From NCBI GenBank assembly GCA_051000715.1, contig JBPCOB010000038.1, positions 1 through 32,956 of the forward strand: 32,956 nucleotides of DNA. The letters are read 5' to 3'. Both the position numbers and the translations under genes were made by a program. The stretch comes from JBPCOB01 sp051000715 (GTDB lineage: Bacteria > Actinomycetota > Actinomycetes > JALYNC01). Positions within the stretch are counted from its first letter, which is position 1. The number at the start of each line of letters is the position of its first letter. This document shows, in pieces, positions 21,418-29,669 of this stretch. Under the pieces are notes generated by a model that had not been told where the DNA came from, did not search any database, and was given only the letters and a program-made list of their open reading frames with translations.

Positions 21418-22791
21418 ATGATCTTGAGCCGTGGCGCGACGAACTGGCGTCGGAGTGTCCTCCGTGGTGTTACATCGGCGGCTCTGGGCGCTGCCGGCCT
21501 GGTCGCTACCGCGGCGGCTGGCCAGGCCGTCCCGGCCGGAAACGACCCCGGGTCCCTGCCCGCGATGGTGTCGTCGACGGCCGCGAGCTCTTGGCAGTTC
21601 GACGGCCGGGTCGAGGCGGCGGTCATCGCCGGCAGCACGGCGTACGTCGGCGGTGAGTTCACCCATGCGATACCCCCGGCGGGGTCTGGCAGCTCTACGC
21701 GCGTGGCGCGGACCCGCCTCGCGGCGATCGACCTGAGCACCGGCAAGCTGCTCGGATGGAACCCGGGCGCCAACGCGAAGGTGTGGGGCATCTCGGCATC
21801 GCCGGACGGCAGCAGGATCTACGTCGGCGGCGACTTCACCACGGTCGGTGGAGCCAGCCGCAGCAAGATCGCTGCCTTCAGCAGGAGCAACGGCGCCTTG
21901 CTGTCGTGGAGCCCGCGGGTCAGCGGCCGGGTCCGGCCGATTCTGGTCACGTCCGGCTACGTCTACATCGGCGGCAACTTCACCAAGGTCTTCGACAAGG
22001 CACAGCCGCGGCTGGCCCGGTTGAACCCGACGACCGGTGCCATGGACGCCTCCTGGACACCCCGGGTAAACCAGATCCCGGCCGGCTCCTACGACCCCAG
22101 CACGGGGGGGCCGGCGAAGTGCCCACCGCGGTGCTCCCCAGAGGTCACCTCGCTGGCGCTGGCCAACACGGGCAACATCTATGTCGGCGGCCACTTCGGC
22201 CTGGTGAACGGGGCCTATCGCAACAACGCCGCTGAGGTCACGTCGGCGGGTGGCAGCACGATGGCGTGGAACCCGAACATCTTCAAGGGCACGCCGACCA
22301 ACCCCAACCAGCGCAACTTCGTCTACGGCATCGCGGTCAGCTCCAGGAGCTCTTCGCACCCGGGCCGGGTGTTCCTCTGCGGCGACTACTACCTCGCCGG
22401 CAACAAGGTGTCCCCGAACCTCGCTGCGGTCGACGCGGTCAGCGGCGCCTACGACACCCATTGGCGGGCCAGCACCGACGGTGGCACCCCGGCCTGCGTC
22501 CTCGGCCCGGGCGACCTGCTCTACATCGGCGGCCACTTCCGGTTCGTGGGCGGCATCAAGGCCAAGACCGACGGTGTCGTCCGCAACCATGTGGCCGCGA
22601 TCCCGGCGTCGACCCCGCCGCTGCGGGGCGGCTGCTACTGCGCCTACCCGAACAGCTGGAACCCCAATTTGAACAGCGTCCTGGGAACGCACGCCATCGC
22701 CACGTCGTCCGCCTGGATCGTCGTCGGTGGCGACTTCACCACGGTCAACGGCAAGCAGCAGGCCAGGTTCGCTCAGTTCCGCGTTCAGTGA
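21418..22791 (+). CDS. Secreted beta-propeller protein with seven GGxF repeats
   Basis: A 457-residue protein. The ATG at 21418 follows GGAG with 6-nt spacing. A twin-arginine-like or Sec signal (NWRRSVLRGVTSAALGAAGLVATAAAG) covers about residues 8-36. Seven copies of a blade-edge motif follow: YVGGEFT, YVGGDFTTVGG, YIGGNFTKV, YVGGHFGLVNG, FLCGDYYLAG, YIGGHFRFVGG and VVGGDFTTVNG, suggesting a seven-bladed propeller of the delta-60/DUF5122 type. There is no catalytic signature, so binding or scaffolding of the extracellular polysaccharide is the likely role. Its stop overlaps the sulfotransferase start (GTGA), placing an outer protein in one operon with a cytoplasmic sulfotransferase and the polymerase. 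Confidence 0.85.
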   Translation: MILSRGATNWRRSVLRGVTSAALGAAGLVATAAAGQAVPAGNDPGSLPAMVSSTAASSWQFDGRVEAAVIAGSTAYVGGEFTHAIPPAGSGSSTRVARTRLAAIDLSTGKLLGWNPGANAKVWGISASPDGSRIYVGGDFTTVGGASRSKIAAFSRSNGALLSWSPRVSGRVRPILVTSGYVYIGGNFTKVFDKAQPRLARLNPTTGAMDASWTPRVNQIPAGSYDPSTGGPAKCPPRCSPEVTSLALANTGNIYVGGHFGLVNGAYRNNAAEVTSAGGSTMAWNPNIFKGTPTNPNQRNFVYGIAVSSRSSSHPGRVFLCGDYYLAGNKVSPNLAAVDAVSGAYDTHWRASTDGGTPACVLGPGDLLYIGGHFRFVGGIKAKTDGVVRNHVAAIPASTPPLRGGCYCAYPNSWNPNLNSVLGTHAIATSSAWIVVGGDFTTVNGKQQARFAQFRVQ

Positions 22792-23789
22792 CCCCGGGCA
22801 GTTCCCCTGCCCACGCCGCCGGGTCGCCGCGCGGGGCTCTGCGTGTCGCGTACACGGCGGGGTGGGGGCGTAGTGGGAGCACGTTGCTGGCCCGCATGCT
22901 CGGCACCGTGCCGGGTTCAGTGTTCGTCGGGGAGACCCGCGACGTGTGGCAACGCGGGGGCATCGAAGACCGGACCTGCGGTTGCGGCCAGCCGTTCTCG
23001 CGGTGCGAGTTCTGGACGGCCGTCGGAAAACTCGCGTTCGGTGGTTGGTCTCGGGTGGACTTCGACGAGATGATGCACCTGCGGGCGGTGACCGACCGCC
23101 CGTGGTCGCTGCCCCTCACCGGCGCTCCCTCCCTGTCGCGGCGCTACCGCCGGTCGCTAGACCGTTACGTCGACGCGCTACAGCGGTTGTTCGATGCGTT
23201 CCGGGTCGTCTCCGGCGCCGAGATAGTGGTCGACTCATCCAAGGTGCCCTCGTTCGCGCTGCTGCTGGCTCAGATCCCGGCGAGCGACGTACGCGTCGTC
23301 CACCTTGTGCGCGACAGCCGCGGCATCGCCTACTCCTGGGAGAAGCAGGTACTGCGGCGCGACCGACCGGGTTCGACGGCGTACATGATGCGATACAGCC
23401 CCGCTGCCTCCGCGGCGCGCTATAGCGGTTACAACCTGGAGACGCAGCTCCTGCCTAGGTACGGGCTGCCCTATGTACGCCTGCGCTACGAGGACCTGGT
23501 GCGAGACCCGGCTGGGCACCTTCGCCGTCTCGTGGACCACTTCGGTGGGCGTGCCATCACCGACGACGCGTTGTCATTCGTGCGAGGCGACCAGGTGACC
23601 CTCGGCCCTCACCATGCCGTGGCCGCCAACCCCATGCGGCACGACGGAGGGGCTCTGACTCTCCGCGTCGACGACGAATGGCGGACGGGGATGACCAGGC
23701 GGACTCGCCTCTTGGTCACCGCCATCACCGCGCCCTTGCTGGTTGGCTACAGCTATCCCGTACTCGGGTCGCTTAGGGGGACGGCGTGA
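22788..23789 (+). CDS. PAPS-dependent sulfotransferase (paralogue B)
   Basis: A 333-residue enzyme starting at a GTG that overlaps the propeller stop by 4 nt. GWGRSGSTLL (25-34) is the 5'-phosphosulfate loop; IVVDSSK and HLVRDSRGIAYSW form the 3'-phosphate site. It shares with the protein at 18267-19283 the cysteine insert CGCGQPFSRCEFW, the late motif ANPMRHDGG with LRVDDEW, and the hydrophobic end TAITAPLLVGYSY. The two are therefore duplicated genes on opposite strands within one locus. The acceptor is probably a sugar of the nascent polymer or its lipid-linked repeat, by inference. The stop overlaps the wzy-like start (GTGA). Confidence 0.91.
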   Translation: MTPGSSPAHAAGSPRGALRVAYTAGWGRSGSTLLARMLGTVPGSVFVGETRDVWQRGGIEDRTCGCGQPFSRCEFWTAVGKLAFGGWSRVDFDEMMHLRAVTDRPWSLPLTGAPSLSRRYRRSLDRYVDALQRLFDAFRVVSGAEIVVDSSKVPSFALLLAQIPASDVRVVHLVRDSRGIAYSWEKQVLRRDRPGSTAYMMRYSPAASAARYSGYNLETQLLPRYGLPYVRLRYEDLVRDPAGHLRRLVDHFGGRAITDDALSFVRGDQVTLGPHHAVAANPMRHDGGALTLRVDDEWRTGMTRRTRLLVTAITAPLLVGYSYPVLGSLRGTA

Positions 23790-25093
23790 AAGGGGTGTCT
23801 GCCCTGCTGGGCCGCCCGCGGCTGGTGAACCAGGCGTGGCCGTTGTGGCTGGTCTTCGGCCTGTTCCCGTTGTGGTGGGCGCTCGGGCTCGCCGTCGCGG
23901 TGTGGGGCACGGCGTTCGTTCTTGTCGCCATCTACCTGGCCGGCCGGCCCACTCTGCGCCTACCCGCGGGGTTCGGGCTGTGGTTGCTGTTCCTGTTCTG
24001 GATGGGCGTGTCCGTCAGCCAGATCCACGACTCCAACCGGCTGCTTGCCTACATCTACCGCGCCGCCAGCTACGCCGCCGCCACCGTGCTTTTCATGTAC
24101 GTCTACAACCAGAGCAAGAACCGGCTGTCCACCGCCCTGGTCGTGCGCATCATGGCGCTGTACTGGTGCTTCGTCGCCGTCGGCGGCCTGATCGCAACTG
24201 TTCGGCCGACCTTGCAGTTCGCCACGCCCGTCCAGCACCTGCTCCCGGGCTCAGTGACCCACAACAAGCTCATCTACTCGTTGGTTCACCCGTCAGCCGC
24301 TCAGCCCTCCCGCATCCTCGGTTTCCTGGTAGGCCGTCCGGAGATGCCTTTCGACTTCACCAATGCCTGGGGCGCCAACTACGCGTTGACCTTCCCCTTC
24401 ATCGTGCTGAGCTGGCGCTACTTCGGCCCCACGTGGCGCACGGTGACGCGGGGCATCGCGCTCGCGTCCGTCGTCCCGGTCGTGTTCTCACTCGACCGTG
24501 GGCTGTGGATCAGCCTCGGTCTCGGGCTTCTCTACGCCGCCGTTCGGCTGGCCCTGGCCGGTCGGGGCAAGTCGCTGCTCGCCTTCTCCGCAGCGGGGCT
24601 CGCACTCGGCGCCCTCCTCGCGGCGACGCCACTCGCCGGAGTCGTCATCGACCGGGCTCACAAGGGGCACAGCGATGCGGGCCGGGCCTCGCTCTACACC
24701 CAGGCCATCTCCATCACCGCACAGTCTCCGGTGTTCGGCTATGGAGCGCCCCAACCGTCCATCGCCGGGCCTGGCGAGCCTTCGGTCGGCACCCACGGTC
24801 AGTTCTGGCTCGTGCTGGTGTCCCAAGGAGTGCCGGGGGCGGTGCTCTTCCTGTCGTGGTACGCCTACATGTTCCTGCGTACCGGCCGGCGGCGAGACCC
24901 GTTGGGCTTGTGGTGCCATATCGTGGTGGTGATCGCGGTGATACAGGTGCCGTTCTACGAGCAGTTGCCTGCGCCGCTGAGCATTACGATGATCGCAGCC
25001 GCGCTGGCGCTGCGGAGCACCCCACGCGGCGTCCCGGTCGCGGCCGGAACGCAGGCGCACCGGGCGCCGGGGCGAGAGCTCGTCGCGGCCTAG
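23786..25093 (+). CDS. Wzy-type polysaccharide polymerase / O-antigen ligase-like membrane protein
   Basis: A 435-residue protein with about eleven hydrophobic helices. A long outer loop (about 145-200, including SRILGFLVGRPEMPFDF) precedes the O-antigen-ligase-type region FSLDRGLWISLGLGLLYAAV. A second loop follows with HSDAGRASLYTQAISITAQSPVFGYG and THGQFWLVLVSQG, the arginine/histidine pattern typical of Wzy_C and WaaL-like proteins. It would join lipid-linked repeat units at the outer membrane face. The GTG at 23786 overlaps the sulfotransferase stop and follows AGGGGG. Polymerase is preferred to ligase because Wzx- and Wzz-like genes are close. Confidence 0.85.
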   Translation: MKGVSALLGRPRLVNQAWPLWLVFGLFPLWWALGLAVAVWGTAFVLVAIYLAGRPTLRLPAGFGLWLLFLFWMGVSVSQIHDSNRLLAYIYRAASYAAATVLFMYVYNQSKNRLSTALVVRIMALYWCFVAVGGLIATVRPTLQFATPVQHLLPGSVTHNKLIYSLVHPSAAQPSRILGFLVGRPEMPFDFTNAWGANYALTFPFIVLSWRYFGPTWRTVTRGIALASVVPVVFSLDRGLWISLGLGLLYAAVRLALAGRGKSLLAFSAAGLALGALLAATPLAGVVIDRAHKGHSDAGRASLYTQAISITAQSPVFGYGAPQPSIAGPGEPSVGTHGQFWLVLVSQGVPGAVLFLSWYAYMFLRTGRRRDPLGLWCHIVVVIAVIQVPFYEQLPAPLSITMIAAALALRSTPRGVPVAAGTQAHRAPGRELVAA

Positions 25094-25105
25094 CAACCGC
25101 TTGCT

Positions 25106-25119
25106 TGACGAGCTCGTCA
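25106..25119. promoter_or_regulatory. Perfect 14-bp palindrome between wzy and wzx
   Basis: TGACGAGCTCGTCA is a perfect palindrome in the 131-nt gap after the polymerase gene, 13 nt past its stop and 106 nt before the flippase ATG. It is operator-like. No convincing -10 follows the overlapping TTGACG (25105-25110). Confidence 0.4.
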
Positions 25120-25224
25120 CTAGAGGGGTGGAGGATCAGCAACTCCCGGCCAGCCGCGACCCGCACCGCCGTCGTTGCGGCTGGGCGCGGCCGCGGTCAA
25201 CCCTCGCGAGGCGCGGCATCGGAC

Positions 25225-26904
25225 ATGTCGTTCGTAGCCCGTGGGGGGTCGCTGAACCTTGCCGGCGCCGTAGTCAGTGGCGTTTTGACGTTCCTCTTCT
25301 ACGTGCTGGTGGCGCGAGGCCTCGGTAAGGCCGACGTGGGGGCCTTCTTCGTTGCCACTGCCGTCTTCACGATCGTCGCGACCAGCTTCCAGCTTGGTGC
25401 GCACGTCGGTTTCGTGCGGTTCATCCCGCAGCACCGCGTGCACGACCGCCGTGGCGACGTCCTGCCCATGTTGGCCATCGGCCTGGTCCCTGTGGTCGCC
25501 CTCGGCGCAGTCGCCGGGATGGGGATGTTCTTCGCCGCCGGTTGGCTGGCGCATGTCGTGAGCGCGGGCCCGGCCGAAGACCTGGTACGCCGGGATCTGC
25601 GGGCCTTTTCACCCTTCGTGCCGGTGCTATCTGCGTTCACGGTCGTCGTCGCGGCTCTCCAGGGCATGGGCAGCATGCGTCCCAGCGTGACCGTCGACAA
25701 GCTGGGACGCACCGGGCTGCAGGTCCTGGCCGGCGGGGTGGCACTGGCGATCGGCGGCAGCCTGGCGTTCGTCGCGGCATGGGCGGCGCCTTACCTGATC
25801 GGGCTGGTCGCCGGGTCCCTCTGGCTGCTTCGGCTCGTTTCCCGCCTCGGCGCGACCGCTGGCCGACCGCTCACCCGGCCGGCCAGCTTGGCTCGCGAGT
25901 TCTGGAAGTTCAGCGGCCCCCGTGGCGTGGCGAGCGTCTTCCAGGTGTTGGTGCTATGGCTGGACACGGTGCTCATCGCCGCCCTGTCGACGACCGAGCA
26001 GGCCGGCACCTATGCCGTCGCCACCCGTTACCTGGTCGTGGGCACGCTGGCCGTTGGCGCCCTGCTTCAGGTCTTCGCCCCGAAGGTGAGTGAGCTGTTC
26101 GCCCGCGGCGAGATGGCGGCGCTCTCCTCGGTCTACCAGGGTTCCGTCGCCTGGCTGATGGCGCTGGTCTGGCCGGTCTACGTCACCATCGCGGTGTTCA
26201 GCCCCACCTTGCTCTTGTTGTTCGGCCACCGGTACACCTCCGCGAGCGGCGTCCTGGCGCTGCTCGCCGCGGCGATGCTCTTTGCCACGGCATGCGGACC
26301 GGTCGACGTGGTCCTCCTGATGGCGGGGCGGAGCTGGTACAGCCTCTGCAACTGGGGGCTCGCCCTGTCCGTCAACGTGGGAATCGACGTCTGGCTCATC
26401 CCTCGTCACGGCATGATGGGTGCTGCCATCGGCTGGAGCGCCAGCATCCTCGCGCGCAACTTTGCGGCGCTCATCGAAGTGTGGGTGCTGCTCCGGCTAC
26501 ACCCGGTCGGTCCAGGCTTCCGCCGGGTGGTCACCTTCTCTCTGCTCTGCTTCGGCGTGCTCGGCGGCCTGATCCGGCTGACGCTGGGCACCGGGCCGGC
26601 TGCGTTCCTCGTCGCCTCGATCGTCGGATCGGTCGGCTACGCCCTGCTGCTGCATCGGGCGCGGGCCACGCTGAAACTCGACCTGCTCTTCGCCACCCTT
26701 GGCACAAGGCTACGGCGTCGCCCGTCGGGGGGCCGCCATCGCGGACCGAGGCGGCCGCGGCGGCACCACCGCCAGCGTGAACCTGTGCGGCCAACGCCCT
26801 CGCCACGCTTCGACCGGTCCGCACCGCAGGCACGTGCCGAAGCCCTCAACGGCAGCAGCGGCGTTCCGTTGCCTGCCGAGTCCGTCAGTGGCCCGCGGCC
26901 CTGA
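25225..26904 (+). CDS. Wzx-type polysaccharide flippase (MATE/MVF superfamily)
   Basis: A 559-residue protein with about fourteen hydrophobic helices. The N terminus VARGGSLNLAGAVVSGVLTF and GLGKADVGAFFVATAVFTIV are typical of polysaccharide transporters, and LWLDTVLIAALSTTEQAGTYAVATRY is the hallmark of the seventh-helix region. It would flip the lipid-linked repeat unit across the membrane. The last 70 residues or so are a very basic Arg/Pro-rich cytoplasmic tail, unusual for the family. ATG 25225 is the first good start; the frame stays open upstream without start codons. The 3' end overlaps the convergent lipoprotein gene by 20 nt. Confidence 0.9.
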   Translation: MSFVARGGSLNLAGAVVSGVLTFLFYVLVARGLGKADVGAFFVATAVFTIVATSFQLGAHVGFVRFIPQHRVHDRRGDVLPMLAIGLVPVVALGAVAGMGMFFAAGWLAHVVSAGPAEDLVRRDLRAFSPFVPVLSAFTVVVAALQGMGSMRPSVTVDKLGRTGLQVLAGGVALAIGGSLAFVAAWAAPYLIGLVAGSLWLLRLVSRLGATAGRPLTRPASLAREFWKFSGPRGVASVFQVLVLWLDTVLIAALSTTEQAGTYAVATRYLVVGTLAVGALLQVFAPKVSELFARGEMAALSSVYQGSVAWLMALVWPVYVTIAVFSPTLLLLFGHRYTSASGVLALLAAAMLFATACGPVDVVLLMAGRSWYSLCNWGLALSVNVGIDVWLIPRHGMMGAAIGWSASILARNFAALIEVWVLLRLHPVGPGFRRVVTFSLLCFGVLGGLIRLTLGTGPAAFLVASIVGSVGYALLLHRARATLKLDLLFATLGTRLRRRPSGGRHRGPRRPRRHHRQREPVRPTPSPRFDRSAPQARAEALNGSSGVPLPAESVSGPRP

Positions 26905-27499
26905 CCTTCGAGAGGCAGCGGGCAAGAGCCGCGGCGGCTCGCGCCTGCAGGGCGGCGGGGGTGGCAGCGCGTGCCGCGGCGTCGGCGCGGAGCCCGGCAT
27001 ACTCCTTGTCCACAGCTGTGACGTCGACCGGCGCGCTCACACCCGCCTTCTTCGCGGCGGTTGCCACCTTCTCCGCAGCTGCCTGCAGGCGCACCCGGGC
27101 GGCGGCGGCCGTGTCAAGCAGCCGATCGTATGTCCCGATGTCTGCACGGAGCACACTGACGCTGCTCTGAAACGCCGCGGCGGAGGCGCCACAGTCCTTG
27201 GCTAGGGCAGCCGTGTAACCCGATAGGGCCTTGGCCGCGCTCCCCTGGGCGTTACGCGCGGCGCGGGCCGCAGCACGTAGCTCCGGACTGATGACCGCGG
27301 CCTGTTCGGCCCGGAAGGCCTCCACCGCGAGCAGCAGATCGGTTGGCGGCAGGGCAGTGGGCGGCGGCGTGCTGCTCGCCGTCGTGGGACCCGGCGTTTG
27401 CCCGGCAGTGCGTGCCGAAGAACCGTTGGTGCACCCGGCCAAGGCGCCGCAGGCCAGTGCGACGGCCAACGAAGCGCGAAACCAGCCGCTTGCTCTCAC
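26885..27499 (-). CDS. Alanine-rich coiled-coil lipoprotein of unknown function
   Basis: A 204-residue protein with a type II signal peptide, lipobox LAG-Cys (residues 20-23). A Thr/Pro linker follows, then a helical Ala-rich part of about 145 residues, probably coiled coil (heptad-like LLLAVEAFRAEQAAV, then ARVRLQAAAEKVATAAKK), with two further cysteines. I do not recognise the family. The GTG at 27499 is backed by TAAGAT 6 nt upstream. It is convergent with the flippase gene. A role as an outer-face accessory of the export machinery is possible but not shown. Confidence 0.75.
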   Translation of the reverse strand: MRASGWFRASLAVALACGALAGCTNGSSARTAGQTPGPTTASSTPPPTALPPTDLLLAVEAFRAEQAAVISPELRAAARAARNAQGSAAKALSGYTAALAKDCGASAAAFQSSVSVLRADIGTYDRLLDTAAAARVRLQAAAEKVATAAKKAGVSAPVDVTAVDKEYAGLRADAAARAATPAALQARAAAALARCLSKVRAAGH

Positions 27500-27505
27500 T
27501 GCGTC

Positions 27506-27511
27506 ATCTTA
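27506..27511 (-). promoter_or_regulatory. Leaderless -10 element for the lipoprotein
   Basis: On the minus strand TAAGAT (27511-27506) is followed by six bases and then the GTG at 27499. There is no ribosome site and no clear -35. Confidence 0.45.
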
Positions 27512-27592
27512 GCCCCGCGGCGCTTCCGCCGACGGGAAACCGCTCGTGCGCTGCTGCCGCTGACCTCCAGGGTGTGGGCCACCCGGCAGGGG

Positions 27593-28492
27593 TCAGCGCC
27601 AGCTGGGGGTCCATCCGAGCAGTCCGGCGAGCTCGAGGTCGCTCGCTGCGAAGTGTTCGCTCAGCCGGCGCCGAGTGTCGGGCAGCATCCCGGGGTAACT
27701 GCCGCTGTTGAGGGTTCCGAAAGACACGGCTGGATGTGCCGGCAGCCCGAGATAGCCGAGGACCCGAGCGAGTCCCTCCCGGGGTTCGGCGAAGAAGTGG
27801 TGACTGTCGAGCACGAGTATCTGCTCGGGCGGGAAGAGCGCCTGCAACCGCTTTAGCTGGCGAGCATAGTCGCCGCGGGCCAGATAAGAATGGTGCTGAT
27901 GGTGTTTGCTCACGTAACCTGGATCGGCCAGCAGGCGTTCCTCTTCGCCCTTTAGGCGAGTCGGTTCCAAGTTGATCGCTTCTTCGAAAGTGCTGGCCGA
28001 CTCGTGTCCTTCGAACACCATGTGGTGGTAGTGGGAGTGCGCTCTAATCACCGGATCACGCAGCATGATGATCAGCCGTGTCCCGGGCAGGTCCTTGGCA
28101 ATGCGCGCCGGTCCCGCGGGGTGGAAGACGTAGTACGGGCTAGCCTCGCCGGAGACTACGGGTACGCCGAGTCGGCGGCTCGCCAAACGACGTGCGAACG
28201 TGGTCGGGAAGTGCGCGAGATACCAGTCGAGAGGCTTGTTGTAGCTCGTGTCGAAGTAGTGGACGCCTTTGGTGCCCAGCACGGGCGTGAGTACGCCGGG
28301 GTGGGCGGACAACGCACGGAACAGCGACGTGGTCCCGGCCCGCTGCGCACCGATGACGATGAAGTCTGGTGCCGGGCGGACGCCGGACGTGGTGCGGTAG
28401 CAGCGCACCGCGCCGGCACGAGCCATCCGACGGGCGCCCATCCCCACTCGCGAGGCGACGCCCCGTCGGCTCTCGGCCGTCGCCCCACTCAC
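27593..28492 (-). CDS. Sulfotransferase (paralogue C, heparan/N-sulfotransferase-like domain)
   Basis: A 299-residue protein. IGAQRAGTTSLFRAL (47-61) is the 5'-phosphosulfate loop; LIIMLRDPVIRAHSHYHH (140-157) is the 3'-phosphate-binding element. HYFDTSYNKPLDWYLAHFP and GEASPYYVFHP match the glycosaminoglycan-type sulfotransferase family, known to sulfate polysaccharide sugars with PAPS. It is similar in order and motifs to the divergent gene at 28734, so the two form a duplicated pair. The start is uncertain: GTG 28492 gives a basic N-terminal extension, ATG 28441 is possible. A minus-strand TTGACA lies upstream. Confidence 0.88.
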   Translation of the reverse strand: MSGATAESRRGVASRVGMGARRMARAGAVRCYRTTSGVRPAPDFIVIGAQRAGTTSLFRALSAHPGVLTPVLGTKGVHYFDTSYNKPLDWYLAHFPTTFARRLASRRLGVPVVSGEASPYYVFHPAGPARIAKDLPGTRLIIMLRDPVIRAHSHYHHMVFEGHESASTFEEAINLEPTRLKGEEERLLADPGYVSKHHQHHSYLARGDYARQLKRLQALFPPEQILVLDSHHFFAEPREGLARVLGYLGLPAHPAVSFGTLNSGSYPGMLPDTRRRLSEHFAASDLELAGLLGWTPSWR

Positions 28493-28537
28493 CCGTGTCC
28501 GATCTTCTGCTCGCCGTAGCGCCAGTCAGCCCGGGTG

Positions 28538-28567
28538 AGCCTGCCGGTTTCCGCCGACGGGTGTCAA
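28538..28567 (-). promoter_or_regulatory. Possible promoter of sulfotransferase C
   Basis: On the minus strand a consensus TTGACA (28567-28562) is followed after 18 nt by CAGGCT (28543-28538). The rest of the 241-nt divergent gap (28493-28733) shows no gene, and I see no good plus-strand promoter for the gene at 28734. Confidence 0.35.
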
Positions 28568-28733
28568 GATTGGCCGGCTGTCCCGGCTACCACCGCCGGG
28601 CGTTGCAGCGGCCGCCGACGTTGGCACCTGCACTGATAAGGTTGCCCTGTTGAGGGCGGTCGAGGACTTCGCTGGCGGTTAGTCGGGGTGGACTCACGGT
28701 GCCAGGGTTGACGACGGTCGGTGAGCGACGCCG

Positions 28734-29645
28734 ATGAAGGGGGACGGCGTGCTCGGTCTGCTCGGCCCCAGGCTCGAGTGGCTTAAGCCGACCGGCGAGG
28801 CGGCGGTTAACAACGTCTTGGGGCTGGCCGGTCGGACGCGTGCGGTCACCGGACCCAGTTCCCGCTGGCTCACTCCTGGGTTCGTCATTGTGGGCGGCCA
28901 GCGTTGCGGCACCACGTCGATGTACCGGTACTTGAAGGCGCACCCCCAGGTGATTCCTGCCTTGACGAAAGAAGTTCACTTCTTCGACATCAACTACAGC
29001 CGGGGTCCGGACTGGTACGCTGCGCACTTCGTGGCGAAGAGGTTGGCCGAGTCGCGGTCTCGCCTTCTCGGCAGACCTGTCGTCACCGGCGAGGCGAGTC
29101 CCTATTACATGTTTCACTCGCACGCGATACGGCGGCTGCACGAGATGCTGCCCGACACGAAAATCATCGTAATGCTTCGCGACCCCGTGAAACGGGCTAT
29201 CTCACACTACTCGCACGAGCTGGCCAAAGGCTGGGAGACGGCTGACCTCGCCGAAGCGGTGCGCCTGGAGGAGCCGCGGCTAGCGGGCGAGGAAGAAAAG
29301 ATGGTCGCCGATCCAGCCTACGTCAGTTTTGCTCATCAGCATTACGGTTACCTCGCCAGAGGCGACTACCTGCCCCAGCTGCAGCGTATCCATAGTTTTT
29401 ACCCGCGCGACCAGGTCATCGTCGTCAACAGCCGCGACCTCTACCGCGACCCGGACGCCGACTACCGGCGGATGCTGCGTTTCCTCGGTCTGCGCGAGAA
29501 GACGCTGCGGAACTACAAGCAGTACAACACCTACCGTTCCGCCAAGCCGGACGAGGCGACGCGGGTACGCCTGGTGCGTTATTTTGCCTCGCGGAACGCC
29601 ACCCTCTACGACTACCTCGGCGAAGATCTGGGCTGGAGCCGTTGA
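28734..29645 (+). CDS. Sulfotransferase (paralogue D, heparan/N-sulfotransferase-like domain)
   Basis: A 303-residue enzyme. VGGQRCGTTSMYRYL (53-67) is the 5'-phosphosulfate loop, KIIVMLRDPVKRAISHY (143-159) the 3'-phosphate element, and HFFDINYSRGPDWYAAHF and GEASPYYMFHSH are family motifs shared with the protein at 27593-28492. The first 45 residues form an extension with no clear signal, so the enzyme is probably cytoplasmic. It heads a plus-strand run with an APH-like kinase 24 nt downstream and a secreted GH5 enzyme, suggesting modification of the same polymer. The acceptor is not known. Confidence 0.9.
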   Translation: MKGDGVLGLLGPRLEWLKPTGEAAVNNVLGLAGRTRAVTGPSSRWLTPGFVIVGGQRCGTTSMYRYLKAHPQVIPALTKEVHFFDINYSRGPDWYAAHFVAKRLAESRSRLLGRPVVTGEASPYYMFHSHAIRRLHEMLPDTKIIVMLRDPVKRAISHYSHELAKGWETADLAEAVRLEEPRLAGEEEKMVADPAYVSFAHQHYGYLARGDYLPQLQRIHSFYPRDQVIVVNSRDLYRDPDADYRRMLRFLGLREKTLRNYKQYNTYRSAKPDEATRVRLVRYFASRNATLYDYLGEDLGWSR

Positions 29646-29669
29646 TGCGTGATCAGGGGGCACCTGTTA

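Noticed and set aside
23743..25224. Upstream extension of the flippase frame through the polymerase gene
   Set aside because: It is an out-of-frame reading of the polymerase and is Arg-rich. The flippase signature begins right at ATG 25225.
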